Source: Methanosarcina sp. UBA289 (GTDB lineage: Archaea > Halobacteriota > Methanosarcinia > Methanosarcinales > Methanosarcinaceae). From it: 64,000 bases of DNA. Numbering within the stretch: position 1 is the first letter of the stretch; every line of letters starts with the position of its first letter. Below are positions 55,300-64,000 of the stretch, one piece after another. The stretch spans positions 391,606 to 455,605 of the forward strand of contig DAKJ01000018.1 of assembly GCA_002496565.1 (NCBI GenBank), in the 5' to 3' direction. The position numbers were made by a program, and so were the translations under genes. Below the pieces are notes generated by a model that was not told the DNA's origin, searched no databases, and saw only the letters and a program-made list of their open reading frames with translations.

Positions 55300-56646
55300 T
55301 TAGAGGGAATAAGCCTCACGAAGTTTTGCGACAAGTACTTCAACCTGCTCCACTGCAGTCCCTATATATCTGTCAGGATTTACGAGATTTTCGATATCTA
55401 TAGCAGTTAGATATCTTGCGATTTCAGGAGTTTCCAGAAGTACAGTCTTGAAATGCTGTCCCGTATCGTGAGCTTTCATTGCTGCAGTCCGCACAAGTTC
55501 ATGGGCTTCCTGCCTGCCTACTCCTCTTTTTGCAAGCTCAATCATTATAGCCTCTCCCATATTGAGGCCTCTGAGCAATTCCAAATTTCTCCGGATATTT
55601 TCAGGGTAGAACTTCAGGTTTTCAATTACATTTATCCCGAGCTTGAGGATGTGATCCGTAAGCACGCAGGCTTCAGGGAAAATTACCCGCTCTGAGGAAG
55701 AGTTAGTCAGATCTCTTTCATCCCACAGGGTATTATTAAGAAGTTCGGGCTCGACCATAGCCCTTACAATCCTTGCAAGCCCGCATATCTGCTCGGATTT
55801 GATAGGATTGCGCTTGTGAGGCATAGTAGATGAGCCTACCTGCTTTTTTCCGAAACTTTCCTCAATCTCGGCAATTTCACTGCGCTGGAGAGTCCTAACT
55901 TCGATACCGATCTTATCGAGAGTCGTGACCGTATTTGCCATCCACATTACAAATTCTGCGTGCCTATCCCGCTGAATGATCTGATTAGAAACATCCACAG
56001 CCCCGATTCCAAGATGCTGCATTGTAAGCTTCTGGATAAGAATTCCGGATTTTCCAAACGCAGCCTGGGTCCCAACTGCACCTGTCATCTGCCCTACAGT
56101 CGCTCTGGGAGTGAGTTGATAGAGACGATCCAGATGCCTTGAAATCTCCGAAGCCCAAATAGCAAAACGCAGGCCGTATGTTGTAGGAACTCCAATCTGT
56201 CCGTGTGTCCTTCCGCAGCAGACCGTCAGCTTGTGAGCGTCGGCCTTGTCAAGCAGAACCTCTAGCAGATTTTTGAGTTTATCTTCCAGAATATCGATTG
56301 CATCCTTAATCTGGAGAGCTGTTGCCGTATCCAGGATATCATTTGAAGTGGCTCCGAAATGTACCCATTTTCCAGCGTCATCTCTGCACTGCTCAGAAAT
56401 TGCAGTGACCACAGCCATCATATCATGATGGATCTCGGCTTCAATTTCATCAACTCTTTCAGCTTTTACAGAAGAGATACTCTCAGATATAATTTCAGCC
56501 GCATCTGCGGGAATCAAACCCATATCCGCTTCAGCGCGGGCAAGAGCTGCCTCGGTCTGAAGGAGCTTGGCAAGTCTGTTTTCCTGGCTCCACACACGTT
56601 TCATTTCTGCTGTACCATACCGGTAGTCTATAGGATGAATCGCCAC
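55300..56646 (-). CDS. purB: Adenylosuccinate lyase
   Basis: 448 residues. Acts twice in purine synthesis: SAICAR to AICAR and adenylosuccinate to AMP. Signature GSSTMPHKRNPIKSEQICGL is present, together with HDMMAVVTAISEQC and CCGRTHGQIGVPTTYG. I favour the GTG at 56646 (MAIHPIDYRYG) with GGTGAT four bases upstream; the ATG at 56658 lacks a ribosome site. Not adjacent to purH, which is 36 kb away. Confidence 0.95.
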   Translation of the reverse strand: MAIHPIDYRYGTAEMKRVWSQENRLAKLLQTEAALARAEADMGLIPADAAEIISESISSVKAERVDEIEAEIHHDMMAVVTAISEQCRDDAGKWVHFGATSNDILDTATALQIKDAIDILEDKLKNLLEVLLDKADAHKLTVCCGRTHGQIGVPTTYGLRFAIWASEISRHLDRLYQLTPRATVGQMTGAVGTQAAFGKSGILIQKLTMQHLGIGAVDVSNQIIQRDRHAEFVMWMANTVTTLDKIGIEVRTLQRSEIAEIEESFGKKQVGSSTMPHKRNPIKSEQICGLARIVRAMVEPELLNNTLWDERDLTNSSSERVIFPEACVLTDHILKLGINVIENLKFYPENIRRNLELLRGLNMGEAIMIELAKRGVGRQEAHELVRTAAMKAHDTGQHFKTVLLETPEIARYLTAIDIENLVNPDRYIGTAVEQVEVLVAKLREAYSL

Positions 56647-57024
56647 ATAAATCACCATTCATAAGATAAGGAATTAAATAAACCTCAGAAGATTAAACTA
56701 ATAATTAGATATATTTAGAACCTGACGGTTTTAGTTTTAAGTAATGACTTTAGCTTTAAATGGTTATCAGCGTTATGTAATTTCAATATTAACTTTGCCA
56801 CAGTGAAATGTTAACTTAATTACAGTTTCAGTCCTGGATTAAGTATACAGAGCAGAGAATAAATAACATAAGCAATAAATAAGCTTTGAGTTGCGGGATA
56901 AGAAAAACAACGATTATTCTAAAAATAAAAGAAAAGACAGACTTTTTTGATGAAAAACATTATATCCCTTAACATCCATTAAGCGGGCTATATACCATAC
57001 CATATCAATATTGAAAAATAGTAG

Positions 57025-57186
<162 letters not shown>

Positions 57187-57192
57187 TCTTTT

Positions 57193-57936
57193 TTGCAGGT
57201 GGAAGCACACCTTCAGAAAATCATTGATAAGGAAGGAAAAGTTCATCTTACCCTTATTGATCCCGCTTCCCAAACGCCTGAACGAGCCGCTGAAATTGCC
57301 CTTGCAGCAGTTAAGGGAGGCACAGATGCAATCATGATAGGGGGCTCAACCGGAGCGTCGGGAACCCTACTTGATGAAACTGTCGTGAAGATAAAAGAAA
57401 AGGTAGATGTCCCAACCATTCTTTTCCCTGGAAGTTCAGCCGGGCTTAGCAAGTATGCAGATGCCGTATTTTTCATGAGTCTGCTGAACTCGAGAGATAT
57501 AGGGTATGTGATTACAAATCAGGTGCTAGGAGCACCGCTTGTATACCAGAGCCAGATAGAACCAATCTCCATGGCATACCTAATAGTAGAACCTGGAGGA
57601 ACGGTTGGCTGGGTAGGGGACGCAAAACTGATTCCCAGGAAGAAACCTGAAATTGCCGCAGTATATGCCCTTGCAGGCAAATACCTGGGCATGCATTATA
57701 CCTACCTTGAAGCCGGATCTGGAGCTGACAAGCCTGTCAATCCTGAGATGATAGGAGCTGTCAAGCAAGTACTCGGGGAAAATAAACTCATCGTCGGCGG
57801 TGGGATTAGAGATGCAGAGACTGCAAAACTCTGTGCACTGGCAGGTGCAGATATGATAGTTACCGGCACCGTTGTTGAAGAAGTAAGGGACGTTACTGCA
57901 AAAGTGGCTGAGCTTGTGTCAGCCATAAAAAGATGA
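57193..57936 (+). CDS. Geranylgeranylglyceryl phosphate synthase
   Basis: 247 residues, a TIM-barrel enzyme that joins geranylgeranyl diphosphate to sn-glycerol-1-phosphate, the first ether bond of archaeal lipids. Motifs: HLTLIDPASQTPE, IMIGGSTGAS, VPTILFPGSSAGLS, YLEAGSGADKPV, IVGGGIRDAETA and VTGTVVEE. TTG start at 57193, 11 bases after GGGAG; GTG 57199 is possible. It sits behind L40e, a gene order seen in many Methanosarcinales. Confidence 0.94.
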   Translation: MQVEAHLQKIIDKEGKVHLTLIDPASQTPERAAEIALAAVKGGTDAIMIGGSTGASGTLLDETVVKIKEKVDVPTILFPGSSAGLSKYADAVFFMSLLNSRDIGYVITNQVLGAPLVYQSQIEPISMAYLIVEPGGTVGWVGDAKLIPRKKPEIAAVYALAGKYLGMHYTYLEAGSGADKPVNPEMIGAVKQVLGENKLIVGGGIRDAETAKLCALAGADMIVTGTVVEEVRDVTAKVAELVSAIKR

Positions 57937-58443
57937 ACCCTGAAAAGAAAGATTCAGGATGTGCTGCCTGCTTTTAAGTATAAAAGGACTTATTAAAGAT
58001 ATATTAAATTCTGCCTTTCTTTTTATATTTATTTTTTAGAGTACTTTTTCCGGAGCGTAGGCTTTTTTAAGCTCAAAAAGGAATAAAATTTGTTTATTTG
58101 CTTAATAAACTCATAAAAACCAAAGCCGATGAAAATCAATCGATGAAAAAATCTTTTAGACCAGAAAAACTCCTTTTTTAGCTCAAATCAATATGTAGTA
58201 AGTTTCAGAAATCTTGAGTATTAGTGTTTAATTTTTGATACTGTTTAGGTTAAATTACAGCAGCCGATTGTAATAAATACTTATAAGGTAATATCTGACT
58301 CCTGTTTTAGTACAAATTCTATTATACAAAAGCATCCGAAAATTGCAGTGAAAGAATACAAAATAACCATATGCAATTGGCAGAATTGCAGAATAGATTT
58401 CGGGTCAGGCATTAACTTACGATTAACACTAAAAGGTATGATT
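57937..58443. other. Intergenic region before the second atwA
   Basis: About 500 bp. CCTGAA (57939-57944) and TTCAGG (57953-57958) form a weak hairpin after the GGGP synthase gene. Nothing else recognised; the extended ATG of the atwA paralogue at 58348 is in this region but its N-terminal 32 residues have no family match. Confidence 0.4.
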
Positions 58444-60198
58444 ATGCTCAGAGTTTCCAACCTGGTTAAAGATTATGAGGTACGTTCCGAAAAGATAAGA
58501 GTGCTGGACCATATCGACCTCACGGTAGAGGATGGAGAAATTCTCGGGATTACAGGTCGAAGCGGAAGCGGAAAATCGACATTGTTGCATATTATCCGAG
58601 GAGTTGAGCCCTTTCAGGAAGGAACTGTGGAAATAGATGGAGAAATTATAACGCCTGCTTCAGGGATTGAAGGGGAGAAGTTTCTGAAAAGTGTAAGCGC
58701 AATACATCTCCAACGAAACTTCGGGCTCTGGAACGGGCCTGCGATTGAAAATATTATAAGAAAGCTAAACTACCTTCGAGTAGGGTATGAAGCTCTTCCA
58801 CAAAACGAACACCTTCCACACAATGTAGATAATGACTACGACGAACTGTTTAAAGAAGCAATGGAGTATCTGAAACTCGTGGGTCTGGAAGATAAGGCAC
58901 TTCACTCCACCAATCTCCTGAGCGGAGGAGAAAAACAGAGAGTTGTAATGGCAAGGCAGCTTGCCGCAAAGCCAAAACTTCTTCTCCTCGATGAACCTGT
59001 TACAATGACCGGGCCGGACACAAAACAAGAAGTTCTTGATGTAATAAAGAGTCTTAAAAAGAAATTGAATATCCCGATTATAGTAGTTTCTCACCTTCCG
59101 GAAATTCACGCATATCTTGCCGACAGGCTGATATTCCTTGAAAATGGGAAAATTGCAGCCGACGGAGAACCTTCCTTCGTGCTTAAAAATTTCCTCAGGG
59201 ATATGAAACCAAGGGAAGAGCTTGTGGAACCCGAGAAGAAAGAAGTCTGCATCAAAGTTAAGGAAATTTCAAAACGCTATTCACTCATCAGGATGGGAGA
59301 AGTACTTAACATAAAAGATTTTTCCCTCGATGTTTACAAGGGAGAAATTCTGGCTTTTATCGGATCCTCGGGAGCTGGAAAAACTACCCTTATGAAGCTC
59401 ATGGAGGGGCTTGTAAGGTCAAAGAGCGGAACCGTCGAGTATCTTTGCAACGGGGATTGGGTAGGTGTCACCGAGTATAGCAAAAAGCGCATGGAGCTCC
59501 GTAGAATCATGAGTATCATGAACCAGGAATTCTCGATGTCTGTGAACTCTACTGTAAGGGAACAGATTCGGTTCAGACTAAGCATGAAAAAGCTAGGGGC
59601 AATAGAATACGCAAGGTGTAAAGCCAGGGAAATGGGGCTTTCGGATGAGACCCTTGACACTATATACCGCCTTCCTGACATGCCAGAAGAAGAAAAAGAT
59701 ACTGCATTGCGGGAACTCAATTTGAGTGAAACCATCTATTCCGAACTCTTTCCGACAATCCCGATAACTGATGTCGATACTTATGCAAGGCCAGTGTTTG
59801 AAGCACTTGACCTGCCAATGGAAATTCTTGACAAAACTCCTTACCAGATCAGCGGAGGTGAGCATGTACGGGCTTTTATTGCCTTAAGCCTTGCAACGTC
59901 TCCAGAATATCTAATGCTTGACGAACCCTTCGGAGACCTTGATCCTGTAACTCTCAGGGATGTCACAAACTCTTTAAAAAGAATCAATGAACGCTTTGGT
60001 ACAACCATTGTGCTTGTGAGCCACCATATGGATTTTGTTAGGGAAGTTGCCCATAGGGCTGTATTGATTGATAATGGAGCCCTTGCATTGGATGGAAAGC
60101 CGGCAGAAGTATGCCAGGAGTTAATCAACAGGAGTAATGCCCCCTACATGGAACACAGCCTGGAAGACCTTGTGGAAGGCGGTTCTGAAGCTAATTAA
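58444..60198 (+). CDS. AtwA-like double ABC ATPase, paralogue without zinc knuckle
   Basis: 584 residues from ATG 58444 ([13 protein letters not shown]), six bases after AAAAGGT; ATG 58438 and 58348 are further options. Two soluble ABC domains: [26 protein letters not shown] in domain 1; [29 protein letters not shown] and SHHMDF in domain 2. It is annotated as MCR component A2 in methanogens. Unlike the copy at 32677 it lacks the CxxC...CxxC insert in domain 1, has a longer central region in domain 2 (about 395-470) and restores a canonical SGGE signature in domain 2. It may serve another target. Confidence 0.85.
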   Translation: MLRVSNLVKDYEVRSEKIRVLDHIDLTVEDGEILGITGRSGSGKSTLLHIIRGVEPFQEGTVEIDGEIITPASGIEGEKFLKSVSAIHLQRNFGLWNGPAIENIIRKLNYLRVGYEALPQNEHLPHNVDNDYDELFKEAMEYLKLVGLEDKALHSTNLLSGGEKQRVVMARQLAAKPKLLLLDEPVTMTGPDTKQEVLDVIKSLKKKLNIPIIVVSHLPEIHAYLADRLIFLENGKIAADGEPSFVLKNFLRDMKPREELVEPEKKEVCIKVKEISKRYSLIRMGEVLNIKDFSLDVYKGEILAFIGSSGAGKTTLMKLMEGLVRSKSGTVEYLCNGDWVGVTEYSKKRMELRRIMSIMNQEFSMSVNSTVREQIRFRLSMKKLGAIEYARCKAREMGLSDETLDTIYRLPDMPEEEKDTALRELNLSETIYSELFPTIPITDVDTYARPVFEALDLPMEILDKTPYQISGGEHVRAFIALSLATSPEYLMLDEPFGDLDPVTLRDVTNSLKRINERFGTTIVLVSHHMDFVREVAHRAVLIDNGALALDGKPAEVCQELINRSNAPYMEHSLEDLVEGGSEAN

Positions 60199-60228
60199 GA
60201 AACAGCAAAAAGGACAGGTTTGGGGACA

Positions 60229-60432
60229 AGGTTCTCATCAAACCCTAACATTGTCAGGGGTTTTCGGTCAAGCCTTTTTTGAAAAGGCTTGTGCCACAAC
60301 CTTTGAGCCGGTTGATCACGCAGATAGGGCTTGGAAATAAGATTTTCATCAAACCCTAACGTTGTAAGAGGATTTTTGATCAAACTTTTTTCTAAAAAGT
60401 TTGCAGGCAAGCAGTTTTTTTGAAGAGGCTTG
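60229..60432. repeat. Two tandem copies of a hairpin-bearing repeat
   Basis: Copy B spans about 60231-60294 and copy C about 60343-60408. Both read TCATCAAACCCTAAC then GTT/ATTGT and end in a stem with a 3-nt loop: CAAGCCTTTT/TTG/AAAAGGCTTG (60269-60291) and CAAACTTTTT/TCT/AAAAAGTTTG (60381-60403). A third partial stretch (GAAGAGGCTTG, 60421-60431) follows. The stems keep pairing through different bases, like copy A at 3331. Confidence 0.65.
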
Positions 60433-60492
60433 TTTTTAATCTATTTTAATTATCCATACGGTTACAATTTTCTTTATGTTTTGCAGTTTTAT

Positions 60493-61224
60493 TTAGTCAA
60501 CCTTATTTTCCTCGAGCAGTCGGTCCCATTCTTCATTCCCAAATTTTATGTACAGGCTTGCAGGCACAATTGGCTTTTTGAGATCTTGGGTTAATTTTTC
60601 TGACAGCCTCTGGTTTTCGACAAGTTCTCTTCCTGCGCATCTGAGCAATTTCTGATACTTCCCCAGGAGAGGTTTTAGCATGAAATTGCTTTTACCCCTG
60701 AAGATTTCCCCTTCCCCTCTATAAATCTCAGCAACAAGTTCAGTGTGAAGAGCTCTCGCAAGCCTCTTGAAAAAAAGGCTTTCAACCTGAAAATTTGTCT
60801 GGCCCGGCAACCCGGCGTTTGATATCACGGCGATTTTAGGAAGCTTTTCGTAACGCTTTGCATGCCTGTACTCCCCCATTTCATCTTCTTCAAAATGAGG
60901 CAAAAGCACAGGAGCAAGTCTATCTATAAAGTTTTTCATAACAGCCGGGGTATTATCGAAATATACAGGACATGCAAATACTGCAATATCTGAAGCCACA
61001 AATCTGGGAAGCAAATCATCCATATCGTCCCGGATTGTGCAGCTCCCAGGGGTCTTGAGCCAGCATTCAAATTTTCCCTTGCAATACCCAATCTTTTTTT
61101 CGATCAGGAAAATATTTTCGGTTTCTGCCCCGGCTTCTTCTGCTCCCTTCAGGAATTCCTCAACCATAATAAGAGTATTTCCTTCTCTGCCCTTATGGCT
61201 CCCGCTGAATACTGTTATTTTCAT
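60493..61224 (-). CDS. NADPH-dependent FMN reductase / flavodoxin-fold protein
   Basis: 243 residues from ATG 61224, eight bases after AAAGGGGGA; an ATG at 61245 would add seven residues. The phosphate-binding loop FSGSHKGREGNT and later FACPVYFDNTPAVMKNFIDR match the flavodoxin-like reductases related to the iron-sulfur flavoproteins (Isf) of Methanosarcina. The compact C-x2-C-x2-C-x4-7-C cluster of Isf is not present; C48, C54 and C63 lie in YCKGKFECWLKTPGSC, a looser spacing. It is likely an electron carrier or NAD(P)H oxidoreductase. Confidence 0.82.
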   Translation of the reverse strand: MKITVFSGSHKGREGNTLIMVEEFLKGAEEAGAETENIFLIEKKIGYCKGKFECWLKTPGSCTIRDDMDDLLPRFVASDIAVFACPVYFDNTPAVMKNFIDRLAPVLLPHFEEDEMGEYRHAKRYEKLPKIAVISNAGLPGQTNFQVESLFFKRLARALHTELVAEIYRGEGEIFRGKSNFMLKPLLGKYQKLLRCAGRELVENQRLSEKLTQDLKKPIVPASLYIKFGNEEWDRLLEENKVD

Positions 61225-62011
61225 GTAGTAATCCCCCTTTCTCATTGAATAAAGAATCTGCGAGCTGAAAAGAATGTTCCCAACAGCATTTTCGACAAAA
61301 GGCCAATTTTACAGTTATGTGTTTTTACTTATTTCCTTCCAACCATATATACAATGAGATTTAAGTTTTTCCGCAAATTGTTTTCAGCTTTCTTTTCATT
61401 ACTGACCTTAGCAAATATTTCCCTGCATACTAGGCCCTGCCCAGATGCTCACACCTATTCCCTAGTAATTATTATCGTATATGGAAAAACTAATTGAATT
61501 ATTATAGGCATTTTCTATATACATAAGTAGCATTTCTACTTGTATCAATATATAAATTATGATCTAATATCCAGAAAATAAATGCTCTGTATAGTTTGAA
61601 TACAATAATTATGGTATGAGAAAAAAGCCAGAGATGAGACCATTTGGAGTAGGAGTGAAATACGAAATACATTTGCATAGTGTAAAATTAAAATTTATTT
61701 CTTAAGATCCCCAAAACCCCGTATTAATTTCTAAATATATTAAATATATAATAGATATACATTAAAAGGAAAGTATAAACCAGGATATTTCTTATATATA
61801 CTAGTAATACACATATAAAAAATGAAGCATATGTATAGTACCATAAGTTAAAAGAAGATTGTTTTGCCTGAGTTATTAAAATGATTCAAAAAAGTATTAA
61901 GTCACATAAATTGTTGAACATTAAATTTGCCTCTTTAGACTCAGTCTCATGCCCCATTCAAGACCAGTTGCATAATATTGAAACACAGTTAGAATATGGA
62001 GGGGAAGGATT
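61225..62011. other. Long AT-rich divergent intergenic region
   Basis: About 790 bp, very AT-rich, without an ORF of note. It carries promoters of the flavoprotein and the MEDS kinase and probably a long 5' leader for the latter. Confidence 0.45.
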
Positions 62012-63355
62012 TTGAGGAAAAATATTGTTAAAGATCCTGGGCTTTTTTCAAATGCTCCACAGAGTCACCAGATCTCTGCCGTGTATGAGGACGCCAAAGA
62101 ATTGACAGAACTACTTGTTACCTATTTTAAGGAAGGAATCGAGGAGGGAGAATATTGCTTATTGATTTCCCCTGATAAACTGGCCGCTGAAGGGGCAAAA
62201 AATGAACTTAAGAAGGCAGGAGTGGATGTAGAATATTATCTCACCTCCTCTCAATTAGAAATTCTGTCGCCTAATCCTTTTCCGGAAAATCTTACTCTTC
62301 TTGAGTCAGCAGTAAAAGAACTCGCAGAAAAAGGATATAAAAAAGCCCTTTCTGGAGAATTTTCAGGCTTTAGAACGAATTTTGAAATTAAAAAGACTGG
62401 AAATCATCTTAAGCCCTGTCTTGAGACGTGTCGAAAAGCCATTGGAAAGGCAGTCTTTGAAAATGGTAAAAGTGTCACATTTCTCTGTACCCTTCCTCTG
62501 GGAGAACTTTCAGGTAGATCCCTACTTGAACTAATAGAAGAAAATAACGTTTTTGCCAAAAGAAATGGAAAATGGAAACGTTTGAGAGCTCTGGAAGGAA
62601 AAATAGAGCTAGAAAATGATTTTTTCAACGCGGAAAAGGATATAGAAGCTTCAAACTGGACCAAAAACGGACTAATAATTAACATGAGCCATGAACTTCG
62701 GACTCCCCTTAACTCGGTTATAGGCTTCTCAGATTTACTATTGGAAGGGGCTTTTGGGTCCCTGAATACGAGGCAATCAAAATATGTAAGTAATATTCTC
62801 ATAAGCGGGAAAAATCTTCTTGAAATTATCAATAATCTACTTGATGTCTCAAGGCTCGAAGCTGGTGAAAGGAGTCTTAACTATGAGGATATAGATATTG
62901 CCAGCCTTATAGGAGAGGTAAGAATGAGTCTTCTCTCATTTGCTTCAAATAAGAAAATTAGTGTAGAAGTAAAAGTTGATACCTCCCTTGAGAAAGTCCA
63001 GGCTGACAGGACAAAACTGAGACAGATTTTATACAATTTAATAAATAACGCTATAAAATTTACTCCTGAAAAGAAAAAGGTTACTGTAAGCGCCTTTAAA
63101 AAAGAAGAGATGATCGAGATTAAAGTTTCAGATAGCGGAATCGGGTTGTCAAAAGAGGATTATGAAAAAATGTTTATGCCTTTTATTAAGGCAGATTTTT
63201 CCATAAGCAGGGAATATAGTGGAATTGGAATTGGACTCTATATTGCTAAAAACTTTATAGATCTCCACGGAGGAAAAATTTGGGTGGAATCGAAGGGAGA
63301 AAAAGGCAGCACGTTTATCTTTACCCTTCCGATGAAACGAAAGATACAATCTTAA
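62012..63355 (+). CDS. MEDS-domain sensor histidine kinase
   Basis: 447 residues with no membrane helix. An N-terminal MEDS domain (about 15-185, methanogen/methylotroph DcmR sensory domain) is followed by a HisKA dimerisation helix with the phospho-acceptor H227 (INMSHELRTPLNSVIGFSDLL) and an HATPase_c domain with N, G1 and G2 boxes (LINNAIKFTPE, VSDSGIGLS and GIGIGLYIAKNF). MEDS domains are thought to sense C1 compounds. No response regulator is adjacent. Start TTG 62012, preceded by GGAGGGGAAGG. Confidence 0.88.
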   Translation: MRKNIVKDPGLFSNAPQSHQISAVYEDAKELTELLVTYFKEGIEEGEYCLLISPDKLAAEGAKNELKKAGVDVEYYLTSSQLEILSPNPFPENLTLLESAVKELAEKGYKKALSGEFSGFRTNFEIKKTGNHLKPCLETCRKAIGKAVFENGKSVTFLCTLPLGELSGRSLLELIEENNVFAKRNGKWKRLRALEGKIELENDFFNAEKDIEASNWTKNGLIINMSHELRTPLNSVIGFSDLLLEGAFGSLNTRQSKYVSNILISGKNLLEIINNLLDVSRLEAGERSLNYEDIDIASLIGEVRMSLLSFASNKKISVEVKVDTSLEKVQADRTKLRQILYNLINNAIKFTPEKKKVTVSAFKKEEMIEIKVSDSGIGLSKEDYEKMFMPFIKADFSISREYSGIGIGLYIAKNFIDLHGGKIWVESKGEKGSTFIFTLPMKRKIQS

Positions 63356-63531
63356 AGGAAATTGGCCAAAGCCAGGACTAATAATATCATTTTACACATT
63401 TTATTCTATAGAGTCGAAAGGTCAAGAGCAGCCTGAAACTGCCCCACCTGTTTAAAGAAACCTGTCTGGACCTTGCTGCCTTTAAACCTTTTGGAAATAA
63501 GTCTTCAGAGAACTTTTATCTCCGGCTATGT

Positions 63532-64000
63532 TTATTTTCTGCTCTGCTTCTTCTTTTTGTAAATTAGCATACCTGCACCGGCGACGACAACAAGTAGTAA
63601 GCCTGGAACAACCATGCTCGAATTACCTCCCTGAGTTTCCTCAATGGACTGAATATACATGTTGCTTACGAGATTTTCGTGCTTATTTATCCCATTGCTG
63701 TAACTTGCTGAAAGTGTCAGATTTATAGGATCGGAGGTATCCCTTATGGAATTCCACGAATTTTCTTCCACAGCATTGAATTCGATGGTAAAAAGCTCGT
63801 CTGGATCCATTGGCCCTATGAAATATTCTGCAGGGTAAAATGTGATGCCTTCAGCTTCAGGTTTTATGCTTACCGAGTTAAAATCATTAGGGTGGGTATT
63901 GGCTACATCAAATTCAATCGTAGATTTTCCATCCACCATTCTAAGTTCTTTGGAAGGGATTACCATTATGTTTGAAGAATCGACCTTGAGAGGAATGTTC
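63532..64000 (-). CDS. S-layer-related protein, C-terminal part (runs off the window)
   Basis: The frame is open from the stop at 63532 through the right edge, so only the last 156 residues are seen. A beta-rich segment (NIPLKVDSSNIMVIPSKELR, then KSTIEFDVANTHPNDFNSVSI) resembles the COG1361/CARDB-type extracellular modules in archaeal S-layer and transporter-associated proteins. It ends in SSMVVPGLLLVVVAGAGMLIY and the basic tail KKKKQSRK, a C-terminal membrane anchor. It may belong to an exporter or surface protein encoded beyond the edge. Confidence 0.75.
   Translation of the reverse strand, partial: NIPLKVDSSNIMVIPSKELRMVDGKSTIEFDVANTHPNDFNSVSIKPEAEGITFYPAEYFIGPMDPDELFTIEFNAVEENSWNSIRDTSDPINLTLSASYSNGINKHENLVSNMYIQSIEETQGGNSSMVVPGLLLVVVAGAGMLIYKKKKQSRK

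Overview
The window reads as chromosomal DNA of a methanogenic archaeon of the genus Methanosarcina. The evidence is a run of methanogenesis marker genes behind an MCR activation ATPase (AtwA), a second AtwA paralogue, a RamA-type corrinoid protein reductive activase, tetrahydromethanopterin synthesis (RFAP synthase), an AceP-type acetate permease, archaeal lipid genes (GGGP synthase, a UbiA prenyltransferase and the first codons of an HMG-CoA synthase), archaeal eIF5A, L40e and FEN-1, a MEDS-type sensor kinase and archaeal SRP RNA. Intergenic DNA is long and AT-rich, as is usual in Methanosarcina.

Layout. 0-2 kb: start of an HMG-CoA synthase gene, a COG1709 regulator, and a solo Cas4-like protein with a degenerate nuclease site. 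2-8.6 kb: accessory-looking region with an acetyltransferase lacking a normal start codon, a PAPS-reductase-like/ferredoxin fusion, two MITE-like elements, a small papain-like protease resembling the MOA C-terminal domain, and DNA polymerase IV. 8.7-15.6 kb: a cobalt/nickel ECF transporter split into cbiO-cbiQ and cbiM-cbiN, with a methyltransferase, a HExxH protein (28-bp palindrome upstream) and CheY between the halves. 15.7-32.3 kb: nth, a FAD disulfide oxidoreductase, purH, a DUF1724 (Msr-like) regulator, a UbiA enzyme, aceP, gpmI, RFAP synthase, a decayed CDF transporter, fen, a presenilin-type protease and a HAD protein. 32.6-39.9 kb: atwA-mmp3-mmp6-mmp5-mmp15-mmp17-mmp7, all on the + strand. 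40-52.4 kb: AhpD-like protein, membrane metzincin, Nudix, tungsten AOR, eIF5A + agmatinase, two Sm-like mini-proteins, an XRE/DUF2178 pair, a PII-like protein with two DUF1538 membrane proteins, and a KefB antiporter. 52.6-64 kb: tRNA-Ser(GCU), SRP RNA, ramA, purB, L40e-GGGPS, the second atwA, hairpin repeats, a flavoprotein, the MEDS kinase and a partial S-layer-like protein.

The common thread is low-potential metal chemistry for methanogenesis. CbiMNQO would bring in Co or Ni. AtwA with the marker proteins serves ATP-driven reduction of MCR nickel. RamA does the equivalent job for corrinoid cobalt. RFAP synthase makes the C1 carrier and AceP takes up acetate. The least conventional items are the MOA-like protease, the PII/DUF1538 unit, the Sm-like pair, the degenerate Cas4, a hairpin covering the mmp3 start, structured leaders before cbiM and mmp6, and a small hairpin family with compensatory changes.
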